From NCBI GenBank assembly GCA_039707655.1, contig CM077666.1, positions 301,222,166-301,286,165 on the forward strand: a DNA stretch of 64,000 bases, read 5' to 3'. This document shows positions 1 through 11,989 of this stretch, piece by piece. Every line of letters begins with the position of its first letter. Position 1 is the stretch's first letter. This stretch comes from Elymus sibiricus. Lineage: Eukaryota > Streptophyta > Magnoliopsida > Poales > Poaceae. Position numbers and translations under genes: made by a program. The notes below the pieces were generated by a model that saw only the letters and a program-made list of their open reading frames with translations, made no database searches and had not been told where the DNA came from.

Positions 1-122
1 ATGTCGCTGGCTTCCTGATCTGTCCATGGCATGGTGCCTCTCGATCTGGCCGCCATCGTCCCATGTCGCTGGCCCCGATCTGTCCATAGCTTGGTGCCTC
101 CCGATCTGGCAGCTACCTGGTG
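1..122. repeat. Two-copy tandem repeat, about 62 bp
   Basis: Positions 1-62 and 63-122 are diverged copies of one unit. Both open with ATGTCGCTGGC, continue through GATCTGTCCAT and GGTGCCTC, and end in CGATCTGG plus a few bases. The left end may continue outside the window. No credible coding content was seen. Confidence 0.6.
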
Positions 123-429
123 ATTCCGGCTCCGATCTGGATGATGTGCATGGCTGGGGGTATGATCAGGGGAAGCACGTGGGGCTGGTGCATGAATGCA
201 TATGCATACAAATGCACATGCGTGGACATGCATGCAGATGATCGGCGGCCGCCCAGACTGCCGGCTAGCTGCAACCTATGGTCTTGGCTGTTGGCGTCCA
301 CCTAGGTCTTGGTGGCCAGCGGCATGGCGAGTGGCACGGCTAGGCGGTGTTCCTGGCTGAGTGCGCCGGCGTTTGGCGGCTAATGGTCCCAGTGTGGCAG
401 ATCTCCTTTCTGGCATTTGACTACGTCAT
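123..429. other. Unassigned sequence
   Basis: No gene, terminal repeat or recognisable element was found. The stretch is rich in CATG and ATGCA words around 190-240. Short frames on both strands overlap each other and look like chance. Confidence 0.4.
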
Positions 430-1180
430 GGGGGATTAATTGGATCCGGGACGGCGGCGGCCTCGCCGCGGATTGTGGTCGCCATCAAAAGATTTTGTAA
501 GAGTTTCATCTCTGCAGATTTGGTGGTTGACTTCGGCGGCGAGATGTAAACTATGGACGATGTCTTGATGCAGAGGGATTGTTGTGCAGTGGCGACGGTC
601 ATATCGCTTGTAGCTGCTGGGATCGTGGAAAAGTGGTGGCGACAACACATGAATGACCTCGATGGTGGTGCTACTTGAGCACCCGGTCTTGAGCTCCGGG
701 GTGAAAGCCTTGGTCTGGCCCGAGTTGGGTATACCTGACAATGGCGATGTTTTGACATCGTTACCTTGTTCAAGGCATTGTTCGAAATGCTCGGACTGAT
801 TCTTCAGGGTGAAAACCTAGATTCTAGCCTTGGGTGGCTGGATCCGGTGACGGTGACACTTGAGTGTCACTCCCTTCCTTAAGGCGTTGCTGTTGAAGAA
901 CCTCGTCATCCGCGTAGTGTCATGAGATTGTCGGTGCAGATATGGTCATTGTTATAGTTTGTCGATCGTGATCTGATCGCTTTGGGGCTTTTTCTTTTTT
1001 CCTCGCCTACGCATAGCTTTGATCTTGTATGACTTCGCTATTTGCCGACGTGTTTTTGTGTGCGTGCGTTGGTGTTGGTTGTGTGCATCCTAACTATGCA
1101 GAGGCCGGGTGTATGCTGATTGTGTTTGTATCTTCTTGATGCTCCATTTTGAGTCAATAAATCCACCCTTTATCAAAAAA
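430..1180 (+). mobile_element. Non-LTR retroposon-like segment ending in poly(A)
   Basis: A moderately GC-rich segment changes near its end to a T-rich tail, with an AATAAA-like signal (GTCAATAAATCC near 1154) shortly before a short A run at 1175-1180. This is the layout of a 3' end of a LINE or large non-autonomous retroposon. The tail resembles a sequence I remember as very common in Triticeae genomes. No long protein frame is visible, and the 5' limit is a guess. Confidence 0.4.
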
Positions 1181-3790
1181 TACCATGACAATTTTTATTG
1201 GACCATGGCAAATTAAGTTGTTCGAGCATGGCAAATGTAGTTTACAAATCATAGCAATTTTATTATATGTACTGTTGGGGAACGTTGCATGGAAAACAAA
1301 AAAATTACGCACACGCAAGATCTATCCATGGAGATGCATAGCTACGAGAGGGGGAGTGTGTCTACATACCCTCGTAGACCGTAAGCGGAAGCGTTAGAAC
1401 AACGCGGTTGATGTCGTCGAACAACTTCACGATCCAACCGACCGAGTACCGAACGTACGGCACCTCCGCGTTCAGCACACGTTCAGCTCGGTGACGTCCT
1501 CGACTTCTTGATCCAGCAAGACGGCGAGGTAGTGGATGAGTTCCGGCAGCACGACGGCGTGGTGATGGTGATGGTGATGCTATCTCCGCAGGGCTTCGCC
1601 TAAGCACTACGAAAATATGACCGAGGGACGGAACTGTGGAGGGGGGCGCCGCACACGACTAAGACAATGTTGTGTCCTCCTTTGGGGCGCCCCCTCTCCT
1701 CTATTTATATATGTGTAGGGGCTTGGAGTAGAAGGAATAGTGCCACGTGAACAGTAACCATGAATAGTACACACGTGGACTTGGACTCCAAAGTCCAATC
1801 CTATTCCTACTAGGACTCTCCCTTTTTCCTTCCCTAGCTGCGTGGGCTTTTGAGGACTTGGTGCGCCTGGCCCAATAAGGCCAGGGCGCCTCCCCTTAGC
1901 CCATGCCAGCCCTTGGGACGTGGTGGACCCACTTGTGGACTTCCAGACCCCTCCGGAATCCTCCGGAACCTTCTGGAAGCTTCCCGGTACAATACCGAAA
2001 AAACTGCACCTTTTTCCGGAACCCAAAATATGACTTCCCATATATAAATATTTACCTCTCAACCATTCCGAGACTCCTCGTGACGTCTGGGATCTCATCC
2101 GGGACTCCAAACAACATTCGGTTACCAATTCACATAACTCATATAACACTATATCATCAACGAACGTTAAGCGTGCGGACCCTACGGGTTCGGGAATGAT
2201 GTAGACATGACTGAGACGCCTCTCCGGTCAATAACCAATAGCGGAACCTGGATGCTCATATTGGTTCCTACATATTCCACGAAGATCTTATCGGTCGAAC
2301 CGCAATGACAACATATGTAATTCCCTTTGTCCGTCGGTATGTTACTTGCCCGAGATTCGATCGTCGGTATCTCCATACCTAGTTCAATCTCGTTACCGGC
2401 AAGTCTCTTTACTCGTTCCATAATACATCATCCCGTAACTAACTCCTTAGTCACTTTGCTTGCAAGCTTCTTATGATGTGCATTACCGAGAGGGCCCAGA
2501 GATACCTCTCCGAAACACGGAGTGACAAATCCCAGTCTCGATCCATGCCAACTCAACGGACACCTTCGGAGATACCTGTAGAGCATCTTTATGATCACCC
2601 AGTTACGTTGTGACGTTTGATAGCACACAAGGTATTCCTCCAGTATCCGGGAGTTGCATGATCTCATGGTCTGAGGAACATGTATTTGACATTCAAGAAA
2701 GCAGTAGCAATAAACAGAACAATCATATGCTAAGCTAACGGATGGGTCTTGTCCATCACATCATTCTCCTAATGATGTGATCCCGTTATCAAATGACAAC
2801 TCATGTCTATGGTTAGGAAACCTTAACCATCTTTGATCAACGAGCTAGTCTAGTAGAGGCTCACTAGGGACACGGTATTTGTTTATGTATTCACACATGT
2901 ATTTAAGTTTCCGGTCAATACAATTCTAGCATGAATAATAAACCTTTATCATGAACAAGGAAATATAAAATAATAACAACTTTATTATTGCCTCTAGGGC
3001 ATATTTCCATCATGTACCATGGCAAATTTCTTCCTTTTTTGCAACATTGCAAATTTCTTTTGTACGGGACCATGACAAATATGGTCTATGCATCATGGAA
3101 ATTATAGTGTATGGATCACGGAATTATTTAGTCCATGGATCATGACATATGGAACATTTCCAACAAAGTTGCCATGCCCATGGCAAATATAGTCTATGCA
3201 TCATGAAATTTATATTGTATGGGTCATGGCATATTTCTTAGTCTATGGATCATGATATATAGAACATTTTCCAACAAAGTTGCCATGGCCCATGGCAAAA
3301 GTATTTACTCCCCATGTTCTCTCGTTTAATGGCAATTTTTTTCCTGTGTCTGTTTGTTTTTCTGATGAATACATAGATGGCAATTTTTCTTATACAAAGC
3401 ATGACCCTTATAATTAAAACACCATGGCAAATTTTAACATGCATTTTTTTCATAATTTGTGCTACTTCACAATGGCAAATTCTTCATACAAAACACGACA
3501 ATTTTATTTAAAATGCGATGGCAAATTTTGATATGAATCTTCCATGGCATTTTTCTTGTTCATTTTATTTTCAATTCTTTTTTTTCATTCACGGCAAATT
3601 TCGCATACAATATATGGAAATTTAATTAAAAATACCATGGCATTTCTTACTATGACTCTGCCATGGCAATTATTTTATTTGTATGATGGAAATTGCCATG
3701 AGTTTTTTTTCTTTTGGGTCATTGCAAAAATAATAATTCTTTTTACCCATGGCAATTTTCTGCTTTAAAAGTTGATGGCATTTTCTCATA
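1181..3790. repeat. AT-rich dispersed array of CATGGCAA words, split by a solo LTR
   Basis: The words CCATGGCAA, CATGGCAAATTT and near variants recur many times in 1181-1272 and again in 3013-3790. The intervening 1273-3012 is the solo LTR, which therefore landed inside a pre-existing array. The spacing between words is irregular. Such word-rich subterminal regions are common in some plant DNA transposons, but no terminal inverted repeat could be defined here. Confidence 0.5.
1273..3012 (-). mobile_element. Solo LTR of a BARE/Angela-type Copia retrotransposon
   Basis: On the plus strand the segment starts TGTTGGGGAACG and ends ATATTTCCATCA. Read on the minus strand it opens with the BARE/WIS/Angela-like start (TGATGGAAATATGCCC). 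It is flanked by the 5-bp direct repeat TGTAC at 1268-1272 and 3013-3017, as expected for target-site duplication. The 1740-bp length fits LTRs of this family. No internal region, primer site or second LTR is present, so it is a product of LTR-LTR recombination. A TATA-like stretch (CTATTTATATA) lies near 1700. Confidence 0.9.
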
Positions 3791-4457
3791 GCACAACAAA
3801 AATTGGGCTTTTATTTGTCACAACAACAACAAAAATCTAGGCTTTTTCTTTTGTTTTGCTACAGGGCTTTTTTCTCTTTTCGTTTTTACAGGTAAAAGGC
3901 CTGTAGGGGCGATGGGGAGGGCGTTCATGATGCGGGGGTTCTCCTATCGAACAAAATCATTCGTCCGGGCCGGGGTGGGAGTGGTCGTTACGAACCTTCC
4001 GTTCAGTCTGGGAGGTCCCCAGACCGAACGTTCGGGAGTTATCGGCGCCCTAAGTATATCTAGTTATTCGAGACATGACTAAGAAATATATCATTGTACA
4101 TCATATTTTTATCATCGTCTCTAAATTACATGGCAATAGGCTTAAAATAAGACTGTCTTATCAATCACTATACATGCCCTTATGACCTTTTGTTATCTCT
4201 TTCTTTACAATAAGTTTAGACACATAAAAATGATGCGGGTAAATTATCTAGTAAATATTTTTAGGTTATTAAAATTTATTTGATTTTATGGAGTAGCTTC
4301 CCCATAACTGGCCGTTGTCCGAACAACTTGTTTGCTTGAAGCCTTGAACTGAAAGGAGTAGCTTCCAAAATTAATTCCAACATTTTCGTGATTTAATATT
4401 TACCAAAACTGGTCAAATAGAGTCTCTGAAATTTCCGAGAAACTTGTAGAATTCTTC
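3791..4457. other. Unassigned sequence with a possible Tourist-like end
   Basis: No gene seen. A palindromic ACCGAACGTTCGG word lies near 4022-4034. The segment 4100-4187 (CTCTAAATTACATGGCAA through to ATACATGCCCTTA) resembles the right end of the Tourist-like MITE at 59303-59569, including ATAAGACT.TCTTATCAA and a terminal GCC before TTA. The left end is missing or too diverged to find. Confidence 0.35.
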
Positions 4458-4459
4458 TA

Positions 4460-4568
4460 CTCTCCGATCCATATTAATTGACGTTGCTTTAGTACAACTT
4501 TGTACTAAAGCCCGTGTACTAAAGTTGTACTAAAGCCGCGTCAATTAATTAATTTGGTTCAGAGGGAG
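4460..4568. mobile_element. Stowaway-type MITE
   Basis: A 109-bp element begins CTCTCCGATCC and ends GGTTCAGAGGGAG, with a TA duplication on both sides (4458-4459, 4569-4570). Its interior is nearly palindromic: ATTAATTGACG and TAGTACAACTT on the left pair with AAGTTGTACTA and CGTCAATTAAT on the right. It lies about 300 bp beyond the stop codon of the coiled-coil gene. Confidence 0.85.
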
Positions 4569-4570
4569 TA

Positions 4571-4875
4571 CTATTTTCTGTATTTAGCGCCTAAGGAATT
4601 GCTAGTTTTCATCAGGTTTCTTCACCACAAAATTGTTGTCTACTTATGCATGAAACACACGCTTATCCTTGTAATAATATACATATACATAAACTACAAG
4701 CATGGAACTGAATACACTTGAACCGTATCCCAAATTTTCAAGAGCTCAAAGCATTCATGCAAAAAGAAAACTAATCAAACCTTGACTATATATGCCTGTC
4801 TGATTGAGCAACTCATCTAGCTAACATCAGCAGTGATTGGTCGGACGTTATCTAATCTGCCAAGTTCAATTTACA
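4571..4875 (-). other. 3' flank of the coiled-coil gene
   Basis: AT-rich sequence directly beyond the stop codon of the minus-strand gene at 4876. It probably contains the 3' untranslated region and polyadenylation site. I see no separate gene or repeat. Confidence 0.4.
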
Positions 4876-7800
4876 TCACAAGATGCAGTACCCACTTTGA
4901 GCAGTTTCTCTGCCCTGTGACATGAGGAGCCCAGATCCAGCCAGCATCTGCTCCCTGAGATCCTTGATCGCCTGATACCTCTCCTCGTCATGATCAAAGT
5001 TGAGCATCCCATTGCTGCACCCTTCTGCCCAGTCCCCCTCCAGCGCATCGTCCGTCTCCCGGAACGTTTTCCGGTCGCCGCCGCCGCGCGAGCCGGCATC
5101 ATCCATCCGTCTGTCCTTCGAAAACGATCCATGCGTCGACGCACACACTCCCTGGTCGCGCCTCGACGAAGGAGTGTAGCTCCAGGTATGCAAATTGCCG
5201 TTGCCGTCGACATTCAGTTCGATCGAGTGCATGTCACTCCCTTCCGAGTCGCAATCCTCACTGAATCCTCCATCACCAGCATTGTCTGGAGCTGGAACAG
5301 GGCCAGACGCAGCGTCTCTATTTTCAGACGCATGGATTGATTGCATCTGATCGGTTTCCTGATACGCTTGGCCCTTCTTAATATCCAGATACGCCTGTAG
5401 CTCGTCGTGCAGCTGATTGAGCGCTGAGTTCTTTTCCTCGAACTGAAGCCGCGCCTCCAGCAGCTTCATCTGGACCCGTTGCTCGCGCCACTCGTCCGCA
5501 AGATGGAGCATCTCCCGCTCTTTCTCAAGCTCCCGTTGCGCGTCTTCAGCTTCTCTCTTGAGCGCCTCCACCTCGGCCCTGTCCTCGCCGATGCCTCTGA
5601 CGAGCTCGCCGCACATCTTCTCCACCCTTCCTCTGGACTTCCTTTCCCTCTCCAGCTCTTTGTTCGCCGCGCGTAGCGAGGACTCGGCGTCGGCCAATGC
5701 CGCGCCGAGCTTCTCGTTTGCCCTCTCCGCTCTTTTCCTCGACCTCTTCTCGTTGTCCAGCTCCGTGACGATGTACTGCAGGGCGGTTGCGGCCTTCTCC
5801 TTCTGTTTGGCCTTCCAAGACTCCATTTCCTCCACAAGCTCCTTCTTCAAGCCGTCGATTTCGCCGCGCTCTGCTTTCTGCTCCTTGATGAGCCTTCGCA
5901 CGTGGGCGCGCGCAAGATCGAGCTCGGAACGCAGCGCAGAGATGAGTGAAACGGTTGATGGGTTCAGCTCTCCCCAGATGTGTGATAGCACTTTGGCGAG
6001 TTCCTTCGACGCAATCAAGCTGTTGTACAGATCCTTCAGCTGGATTGCTTTCTCTTCATCATCTTGAGGGTGTGTACCAATCTGAAAACAGAATGACAAA
6101 GCTTAGTAACTTCAACTTCTGTCTTGTTGTTACTCTCCAGACTTGATGTATTTCCGTTGTCAATCAATGGAAAGGGGGTTAGCCTGGTTAAAAAAAACTT
6201 CTGTCTTTTTTTTTCAATTCAGAGATAGTATAGATACTAAAAGCAAGACGTACAATGCATACAGGTTGCATGATTGAAGAGCGCTGATGAGGCCTTCGCC
6301 CTCAACTCCAACTGTTTTGTTTTTCTAATCGGAAATTAGCTTCAATAATTCTGACAACCCATATATATATATATATATATACTAAAAGGCCTCCAGCAAC
6401 TGCCCAATAACTAACCCTCCTAACAGCCTAGACGTAAGGAAAGTATTATTATGGAGCCATTTCAGCTGCTGAATAAACAATCAAGCCTAGCTGATAGCTT
6501 GATGCACAAGTGGACGAGAAGCATGTGCATCTGAAAATGGTTCCTTGGAGATGCCTCCCACATTTGCTTCTGCTTTCATGTTTACAAAACTAACTCATAC
6601 TTAAAGGTGTACAACGTTAAATAGGCGTCGAAAGTCTACGCCTTTCTCAAGTGAGAAATTCCTTTTACATGCAACTAGCTTGTAAGATTACAAGTGACTT
6701 TATAACTCAGCATGGCGGCGCCTACGCATAAACTACTCATATAGCATTTGTAAGGTGGTGGCTATTCAAATGCTTCTTGGACAAGCATTTCTGAGTTCCT
6801 CAAATGTTTGCATATTTGTAGGAACCAACTTGGACTTAAAGGTGTGCTACGTTTGAAACAACAAGTTGAAAGTCCTTTCTGAAGTGAGAGATTCCTTTTG
6901 CTAGCAACTAGCTAGGCTCCGATTAAAATCATCACTAGCTCGGCAACTGAAAACCAGTTCAGCCTTAAGACAACCTATTCTCCTATTTTAAGATCTACTC
7001 CCTCCATTCCAAAATATAGTGCATCCTCGGTTTCCGTGCTTCAACTTTGACCATAAATTTGACCAACGAGACCGACTGCGGCGGGGGCAAAAATTATACC
7101 AATGAATTCGTATTCGAAAGAAGTTTTTTATTATATAATTTTTACTCCCGCCGCAGTCGGTCTCGTTGGTTAAATTTATGGTTAAAATTGAATCTCGGGA
7201 AGCGCAGGCGCACTATATTTTGGAACGGATGGAGTATTAAGGGATTCTCATATTTTTAGTTAAAGAAGTACTAGAAAATTTGCACCTAGCCACGTCAATA
7301 CTGACTGAATTAAGAAATTGGATAGCTTTTGAGCTCAGCTATTTTGTCATTTCTAGTTCTATCCAACAGCACATGGTGAGGCAGATTGCAGGGCAGGTAC
7401 ATATCAAGATTTAATTGTTTAATAGAAATGTTGTCATTATATGTTTGTTCTAACGGCTCAACAACTACAACTAACACAAGGAAAGAAGCTGTGGATTTAC
7501 CTCCATTGCGCTGCAGTTGCTCATGACATCTGCTGAATGCCACTGTCCATGGCCGTTGTGGCAGCTCCCCTTCCGGCCACCAGACTCCTCAAACATCTTG
7601 GTCCTGCTTCTTGAGCTCTTGGAAACCTACATCACCACTAGATCGATTAACCAACCACAGCACAGATTCGACAAATCACGCAACCAAAACAGATGAATCT
7701 GACAAGTACGGTATCACTCACCTCCGTGGAGGCGTTGCTCCGAGGAACCAAGCTCCGGCGCGCCACCGCGTCCTTGTCCATGACCAGGACATCCTGCTCC

Positions 7801-8111
7801 TCCCCGAACAGCCTGTCCTTGTCCGACTGCCAGAAGGCGGTGACGTGCCTCCTCGCCGACGCGCCGTCGGCGACGTGGCGACGGCAATGCCGGCTCCGGG
7901 ACGACGACTCCGACATGGCCGCGCCTCCTTCCCTCCGCCTGCGTATCAGCAGCACCGCGGGCCTCCTGGACCGCAGCCTCCTCGCTGCGTTGGACGCGTC
8001 GGAGGACGACAGCGCGCGGCGCTTGCGGATCCTGGCCAACCTCACCGCAGCGCCCTCCTCCCCGCCGCGTCCCGGCATTGCGATCTTGGAAGTTCCTCTG
8101 CTTCCCAGCAA
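4876..8111 (-). CDS. Coiled-coil protein, At5g41620-like (USO1-like annotated family)
   Basis: Three minus-strand exons join in phase 0: 7722-8111, 7501-7626 and 4876-6081. Donors are GTGAGT and GTAAAT, and acceptors end in TAG and CAG. The product is 573 residues; a start at the second Met (8078) would give 562. Exon 1 encodes a basic region (ARIRKRRA, ARRLRSRRPAVLLIRRRR). Exon 2 encodes an SSRSRTKMFEE stretch. Exon 3 opens with a KDLYNSLIASKELAKVLSHIWG-like block that I recognise as the signature of plant proteins annotated 'uncharacterized protein At5g41620'. A long charged coiled coil follows at about residues 222-409, then an acidic Ser-rich segment near 438-465. No transmembrane segment or signal peptide is evident. 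The molecular role is not established to my knowledge. Intron 2 (1419 nt) holds an AT microsatellite and a Stowaway MITE. Confidence 0.82.
6361..6380. repeat. AT dinucleotide microsatellite
   Basis: Ten uninterrupted AT units lie in intron 2 of the coiled-coil gene. This is a likely length-polymorphic site. Confidence 0.95.
6998..7234. mobile_element. Stowaway-type MITE in intron 2 of the coiled-coil gene
   Basis: A 237-bp element opens CTCCCTCCATTCCAAAATAT and closes with the inverted equivalent ending GGAACGGATGGAG. TA is duplicated at 6996-6997 and 7235-7236. Long inner arms are complementary (CGAGACCGACTGCGGCGGG on the left, CCCGCCGCAGTCGGTCTCG on the right), so its transcript would fold into a long hairpin within the pre-mRNA. 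Confidence 0.9.
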
Positions 8112-8947
8112 AGCGAGAGCGAGAGTGAGACAGGGAGAGAGAGCAATGCCAGCACAATGTCGCTGGTGGTGAGTGTCTGAGTGATGTGGTCAAGATGAAG
8201 ACTCTGGCGGCATCGAAACCGATCAAAGGGGAAAGAGCAAAAGCGGAAAAGAAAAAGAGGAGATGGATGGATGCAGCTTTAGAGGAAGGAATAAGAAGCA
8301 GGAACAGGAAGTGGCGAAAGGGGGCGATGTGACCATCGCCAATGCGCCATTCCCTTTAAATCGAACTGGAATCTGTTGCTAAAATCCTCTTGTTGAACTA
8401 ATAGAGTAATGCAGGTGGGAATGCCCGCCCAACCCAAGAAGTAAATGTGGTTCTAAGTACACTATAGGAGTAGTACTATCTACCACTGCCACAGCAAGAA
8501 GATCTTGTGAAAAGCGCTTTGGCAAACACCGAGACCGAGGACGAGGAGCATACATGGAGTTCCTAGAAGAGAGAAGTCGCGAGCCAAGAAATGCGCAGAG
8601 GAGAGCAGAGCAGCGCGAAGAAGGGCACGGCAGAAACCTCAGAAATGGGCTAGAAAAGGAGAAGGCGTCCAAGAAGAAGCGACATGGAGGAGGAGACAAG
8701 AGGAGTACGTACCCATTAAGAGCAGGTGCATGAAGGCGCCTGCCCGCCTGCCTGCCTGAGCCCGATCAGCTGGCCGCACACGCCGTGATGATGACGAGCA
8801 GCAGCAGCAGCAGGCTTTGGTTGTGATGAGCTGCTGGAGCTGGAGCACCAGCACAGCGCACGAGTGGGGGAAGGGAAGGGGACAAGGATGATGATGGGCG
8901 CGTCAGTGAGCGCGTGTGCGTGCACCACCGTATGTGCTATGTATTGT
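8112..8947 (-). promoter_or_regulatory. 5' untranslated and promoter region of the coiled-coil gene
   Basis: This region precedes the minus-strand start codon. It contains purine-rich runs on the plus strand (8100-8290, so pyrimidine-rich in the sense of the gene), typical of grass 5' leaders. No convincing TATA element could be fixed; TTTAAA at about 8354 is a weak candidate. It ends at a non-autonomous Mutator-like insertion. Confidence 0.4.
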
Positions 8948-8956
8948 ACTCGTCGA

Positions 8957-9581
8957 GGGCAAATTTGGTGTTTTGAACTTTTTTTAAAAGTTAAGCGAGA
9001 TCTGACCTTGCTTTAAAAAAATTTGGGATCTGACCCTTTTTTCTATCGCCATAGTGTCTGGCGGTGGGGTATAACTACCTACCGTCACGGACCTTGACGG
9101 TAGGACTTAACTGCGCCGTCACAGCTGTTTAACGTGCAACCCTACCGCCAAAAAACCTGGCGGTAGGCATGTAGCCATCTCTCACACTGCACCCTAGCTA
9201 CTCTTTCTAGTTTGCATGTGTGTGTCATGGTGCAGTACATTCTGGGCAGACGATGGATGGATGGGTTGCTGCATGCATGCATGTTGCGCTGCAATAAAAA
9301 CAAAAGGACAAAAACAAATCAAAGCTAGAGCACTAAGCTAGCAACCTAGCATGCATGCAAGTGCACATAAGGCTGCACCTTTGCAGCAGGATGGATGCAT
9401 GCATGCTAGTTGAGCCCGGTGCGTTGTGAGAGGAGAGTAAGAGGAGATGCACGCACCTGCCTGTGTTACCCTACCGCCATCCACCCCGGCGGTAGAAAAA
9501 GGGTCAGATCCTAAAATTTTATCAAAACAGGGTCAAATCTCATTCAACTTTTGCAAAAGGGTCAAAACATCAGATTTAGCC
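8957..9581. mobile_element. Non-autonomous Mutator-like element (625 bp)
   Basis: Long terminal inverted repeats of about 100 nt are visible. The left end GGGCAAATTTGGTGTTTTGA matches the inverse of the right end (GGCTAAATCTGATGTTTTGA). Both arms continue through AAAAGTTnAnnGAGAT.TGACC and GATCTGACCC.TTTT.CTA. A perfect 9-bp target duplication ACTCGTCGA flanks it at 8948-8956 and 9582-9590. The interior has no transposase frame and contains inverted CTACCGCCA/TGGCGGTAG words and ATGCATGC tracts. It lies about 0.85 kb upstream of the start codon of the coiled-coil gene. Confidence 0.88.
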
Positions 9582-9590
9582 ACTCGTCGA

Positions 9591-11104
9591 CGCCGGGCGG
9601 GGCGGGGCGGCCGGCAAGCGCGAATGAGCTGTCGCCGTGGTGCGCCGCATATGATTAGGCCTTGTCGCATGTACTACGCACGCACGCCGTTGAGGTGACG
9701 CGATGGGTGGGTGGGCGGTATCACAAGTACCGCTGTAACTGTAAGCAGGGCAGGTGCGTGCGGCGGGTTTTCGAAACCGAGGGGCCGGCTTGAGGTGGAT
9801 AGGTTGAGCCGTTGAGCACAGGCGCTAAGCAATGACGGCTGCGGCGGAACTGCGGAGAGCGTGGAGGAGATCTTACGCGTGTGTCAAGTGGAACCACACG
9901 AATACCGTTTAATCAGTTGGGGTTCCAAACAAATTCTTACTAGCACAGTGCTGTGTGATGTCCGTTGTCGTGGTCATGCATGCTAGAGTCACAACTGCAA
10001 TGCCAGCGTGGCCGCGTGTTAGAAAATCCGAGGCACGTGTCCATCTATCGATGGCAAAGCAACCACACGAAGCATAACATTGCGATCCGTTAACGAGATT
10101 CATCGAGCTTGGCTACATCTGAGGATATGACTACATACTCTCCTCCTTGTGATATCACTATAATGGGACCGACTAAACGTCCAGTATCTGAAATTATATT
10201 CAGCATCATTCACTTCTTTTTCTGTCGTCGGATCTTCATCCAATGGCTCACGCGTCGTCTTCCACCTCCCAGCTTCCTTCTTCTTCCCACGATCTGATCT
10301 GCCCCGCCTCTGCAGCCGCTAGCCTACACCACCCCATCCTACCTTCACACCTCGTGGCCGGCGGGCGCTGCCACGCACCGCCTCGCCGCACCCCCCTCCC
10401 CCCAACCTCGTAACTGGCCACCGCCCCGACCATCCATCTAAGCCCCGACGCTACAAAGAAGAACTCCGGCGATCCCCTGCACCCCCCTCCCCTAAGATAG
10501 ATAATGGGGCGATTCCTTCCCCCTAAGATAGATGGTGGGGCAATGGCTTCTCCGGCGAGGTTTTTTCTTCTCCGGTGATGTTGGAAGGAAGGAAAGAGGT
10601 GTCTGACGCCTGATAAATAGCAAAACCGCACTATAATACCCACTCCTAACAAAACCCAAGCAAAAAGGTGGCAACAAGAAAGGCGAATGCTGCCAACAGT
10701 TGGGTGGTTTAGTGTAGTCAGGTGGAAATTTTCCGATTCCTCGGACGCGCCCCACGTCCATCGGTCTAGGGCTTGTCGGCGACGTGCTCAAGCTGGCTGG
10801 CGTGAGTAGGGACCAAGTACGTCGCCCAGGAGCCGGGTTAAGCTGCAGAGAAACGAGCGACAGCGCCCAAATCTATACATGGTCGGCTTCGCAAAGTATT
10901 AACCCAGTTTTATTGAGAAAATTGCACACATTTACTACAGGTTGCTTGGAAAAAATCTGCAGAGGGGTATTCGCAAAAGGCAGGGGTAAGTATTAGCAAA
11001 AGACGGCGTCCGCACGTCTGCGAAGCAAAAATTACACTAACCTGCCAACATGCTGACACAGTCTGCTTGCATCCCTAGCAAGAGTGCAACACCGGTTAGT
11101 GCCA
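9591..11104. other. Unassigned intergenic sequence
   Basis: No recognisable gene or bounded element was found. A short plus-strand frame starting at about 10243 is Ser/Pro-rich, low in complexity and ends after about 56 codons. Opposite-strand frames over the same GC-rich stretch (10250-10650) look like composition effects. Confidence 0.35.
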
Positions 11105-11113
11105 GGCCAGCTA

Positions 11114-11299
11114 GATTTTTTTTGAAACTATGATGATTTTTATAGCAAATTCGGAAACTATACGCCCTAATGCATAAAAATCAAAACTATGACCCCGTCG
11201 GCCTCCTGTTGGCCGAAGAGGGCCTTTTCGGCCTACCGTTGGCCGAAGTGGGCTCTTCAGCCTCCCGTTGGCCGAAGAGTGGCCCAGCTGGGCCGAAGA
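11114..11299 (+). repeat. Left terminal inverted repeat of the MULE
   Basis: This 186-nt arm begins GATTTTTTTTGAAAC and pairs with 19975-20160 inverted. Its inner half contains repeated GTTGGCCGAAG words that can fold on themselves. Terminal repeats of this class are where the transposase binds and usually contain the element promoter. Confidence 0.92.
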
Positions 11300-11989
11300 G
11301 TGGGTGTCGGTGGGCTGGCGACCGAAGAGGCCGTCTTCGGCCTACCAGTGACCGAAAAGTTCTTCGGCCAACCAGCGACCGAAGAGGTCGGGATAAGGCC
11401 GACGCGGTCGTCTCCTTCCTCTCGCTGTTGTTTCTTCCTCTCTCTCTCTCGTTGGTCTCTGTTTCTCTCCCCACCCCGCGCCGATCTCCTCCGTTTTCCA
11501 TCCATTTTCGCATCCAAGCCGCAGAAACAGTAGATCGTAGCAATCCCTGGCAGCCTACGGTCATTTTTTTCCTATGGGATAGTTTTTTGTGCGTACAAGT
11601 GAGGAGGAGCCATGGTGGGGTGGAGGAGGTGCGGCTGGGGAGGAGGTGGTGGTGAGGAGGAGGTGCGGTTTGGGGGGTATCCGGAGTTGAACCTCCGGTC
11701 GTCGAGGGGGCGGCGGTGGTGTTGTCCGGTGGTGCAAGTACACCGCGAGGTGGCCGGTGCCGCTGAGTTGAAGGGAGGAGCAAGAAGCCGGGGACACACG
11801 CGTCGAAGGTATAACCATGTCGTCACAAATTTTCTTTGACTTGTAGAGTTTAGTTAGTGTAGATAAGTCATATTGCGTACTTCTAGTGTTAATTTGTCTG
11901 TGGTGGCATTTTAGCGGTTAGTTAGTGTAGCGGGTAATAATTTTGTTCGTTGTGATTAATGAGAAGATAAAAATATCTGACAGGTGAAA

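Noticed and set aside
5558..6067. Ser-rich 169-codon plus-strand frame
   Set aside because: It is the complement of the Glu/Lys-rich coiled coil; such antisense Ser/Leu/Phe frames are an expected by-product.
7693..8172. Plus-strand frames opposite exon 1 of the coiled-coil gene
   Set aside because: The minus strand gives a spliced family match with phase-0 junctions; the plus-strand frames are shadows in GC-rich sequence.
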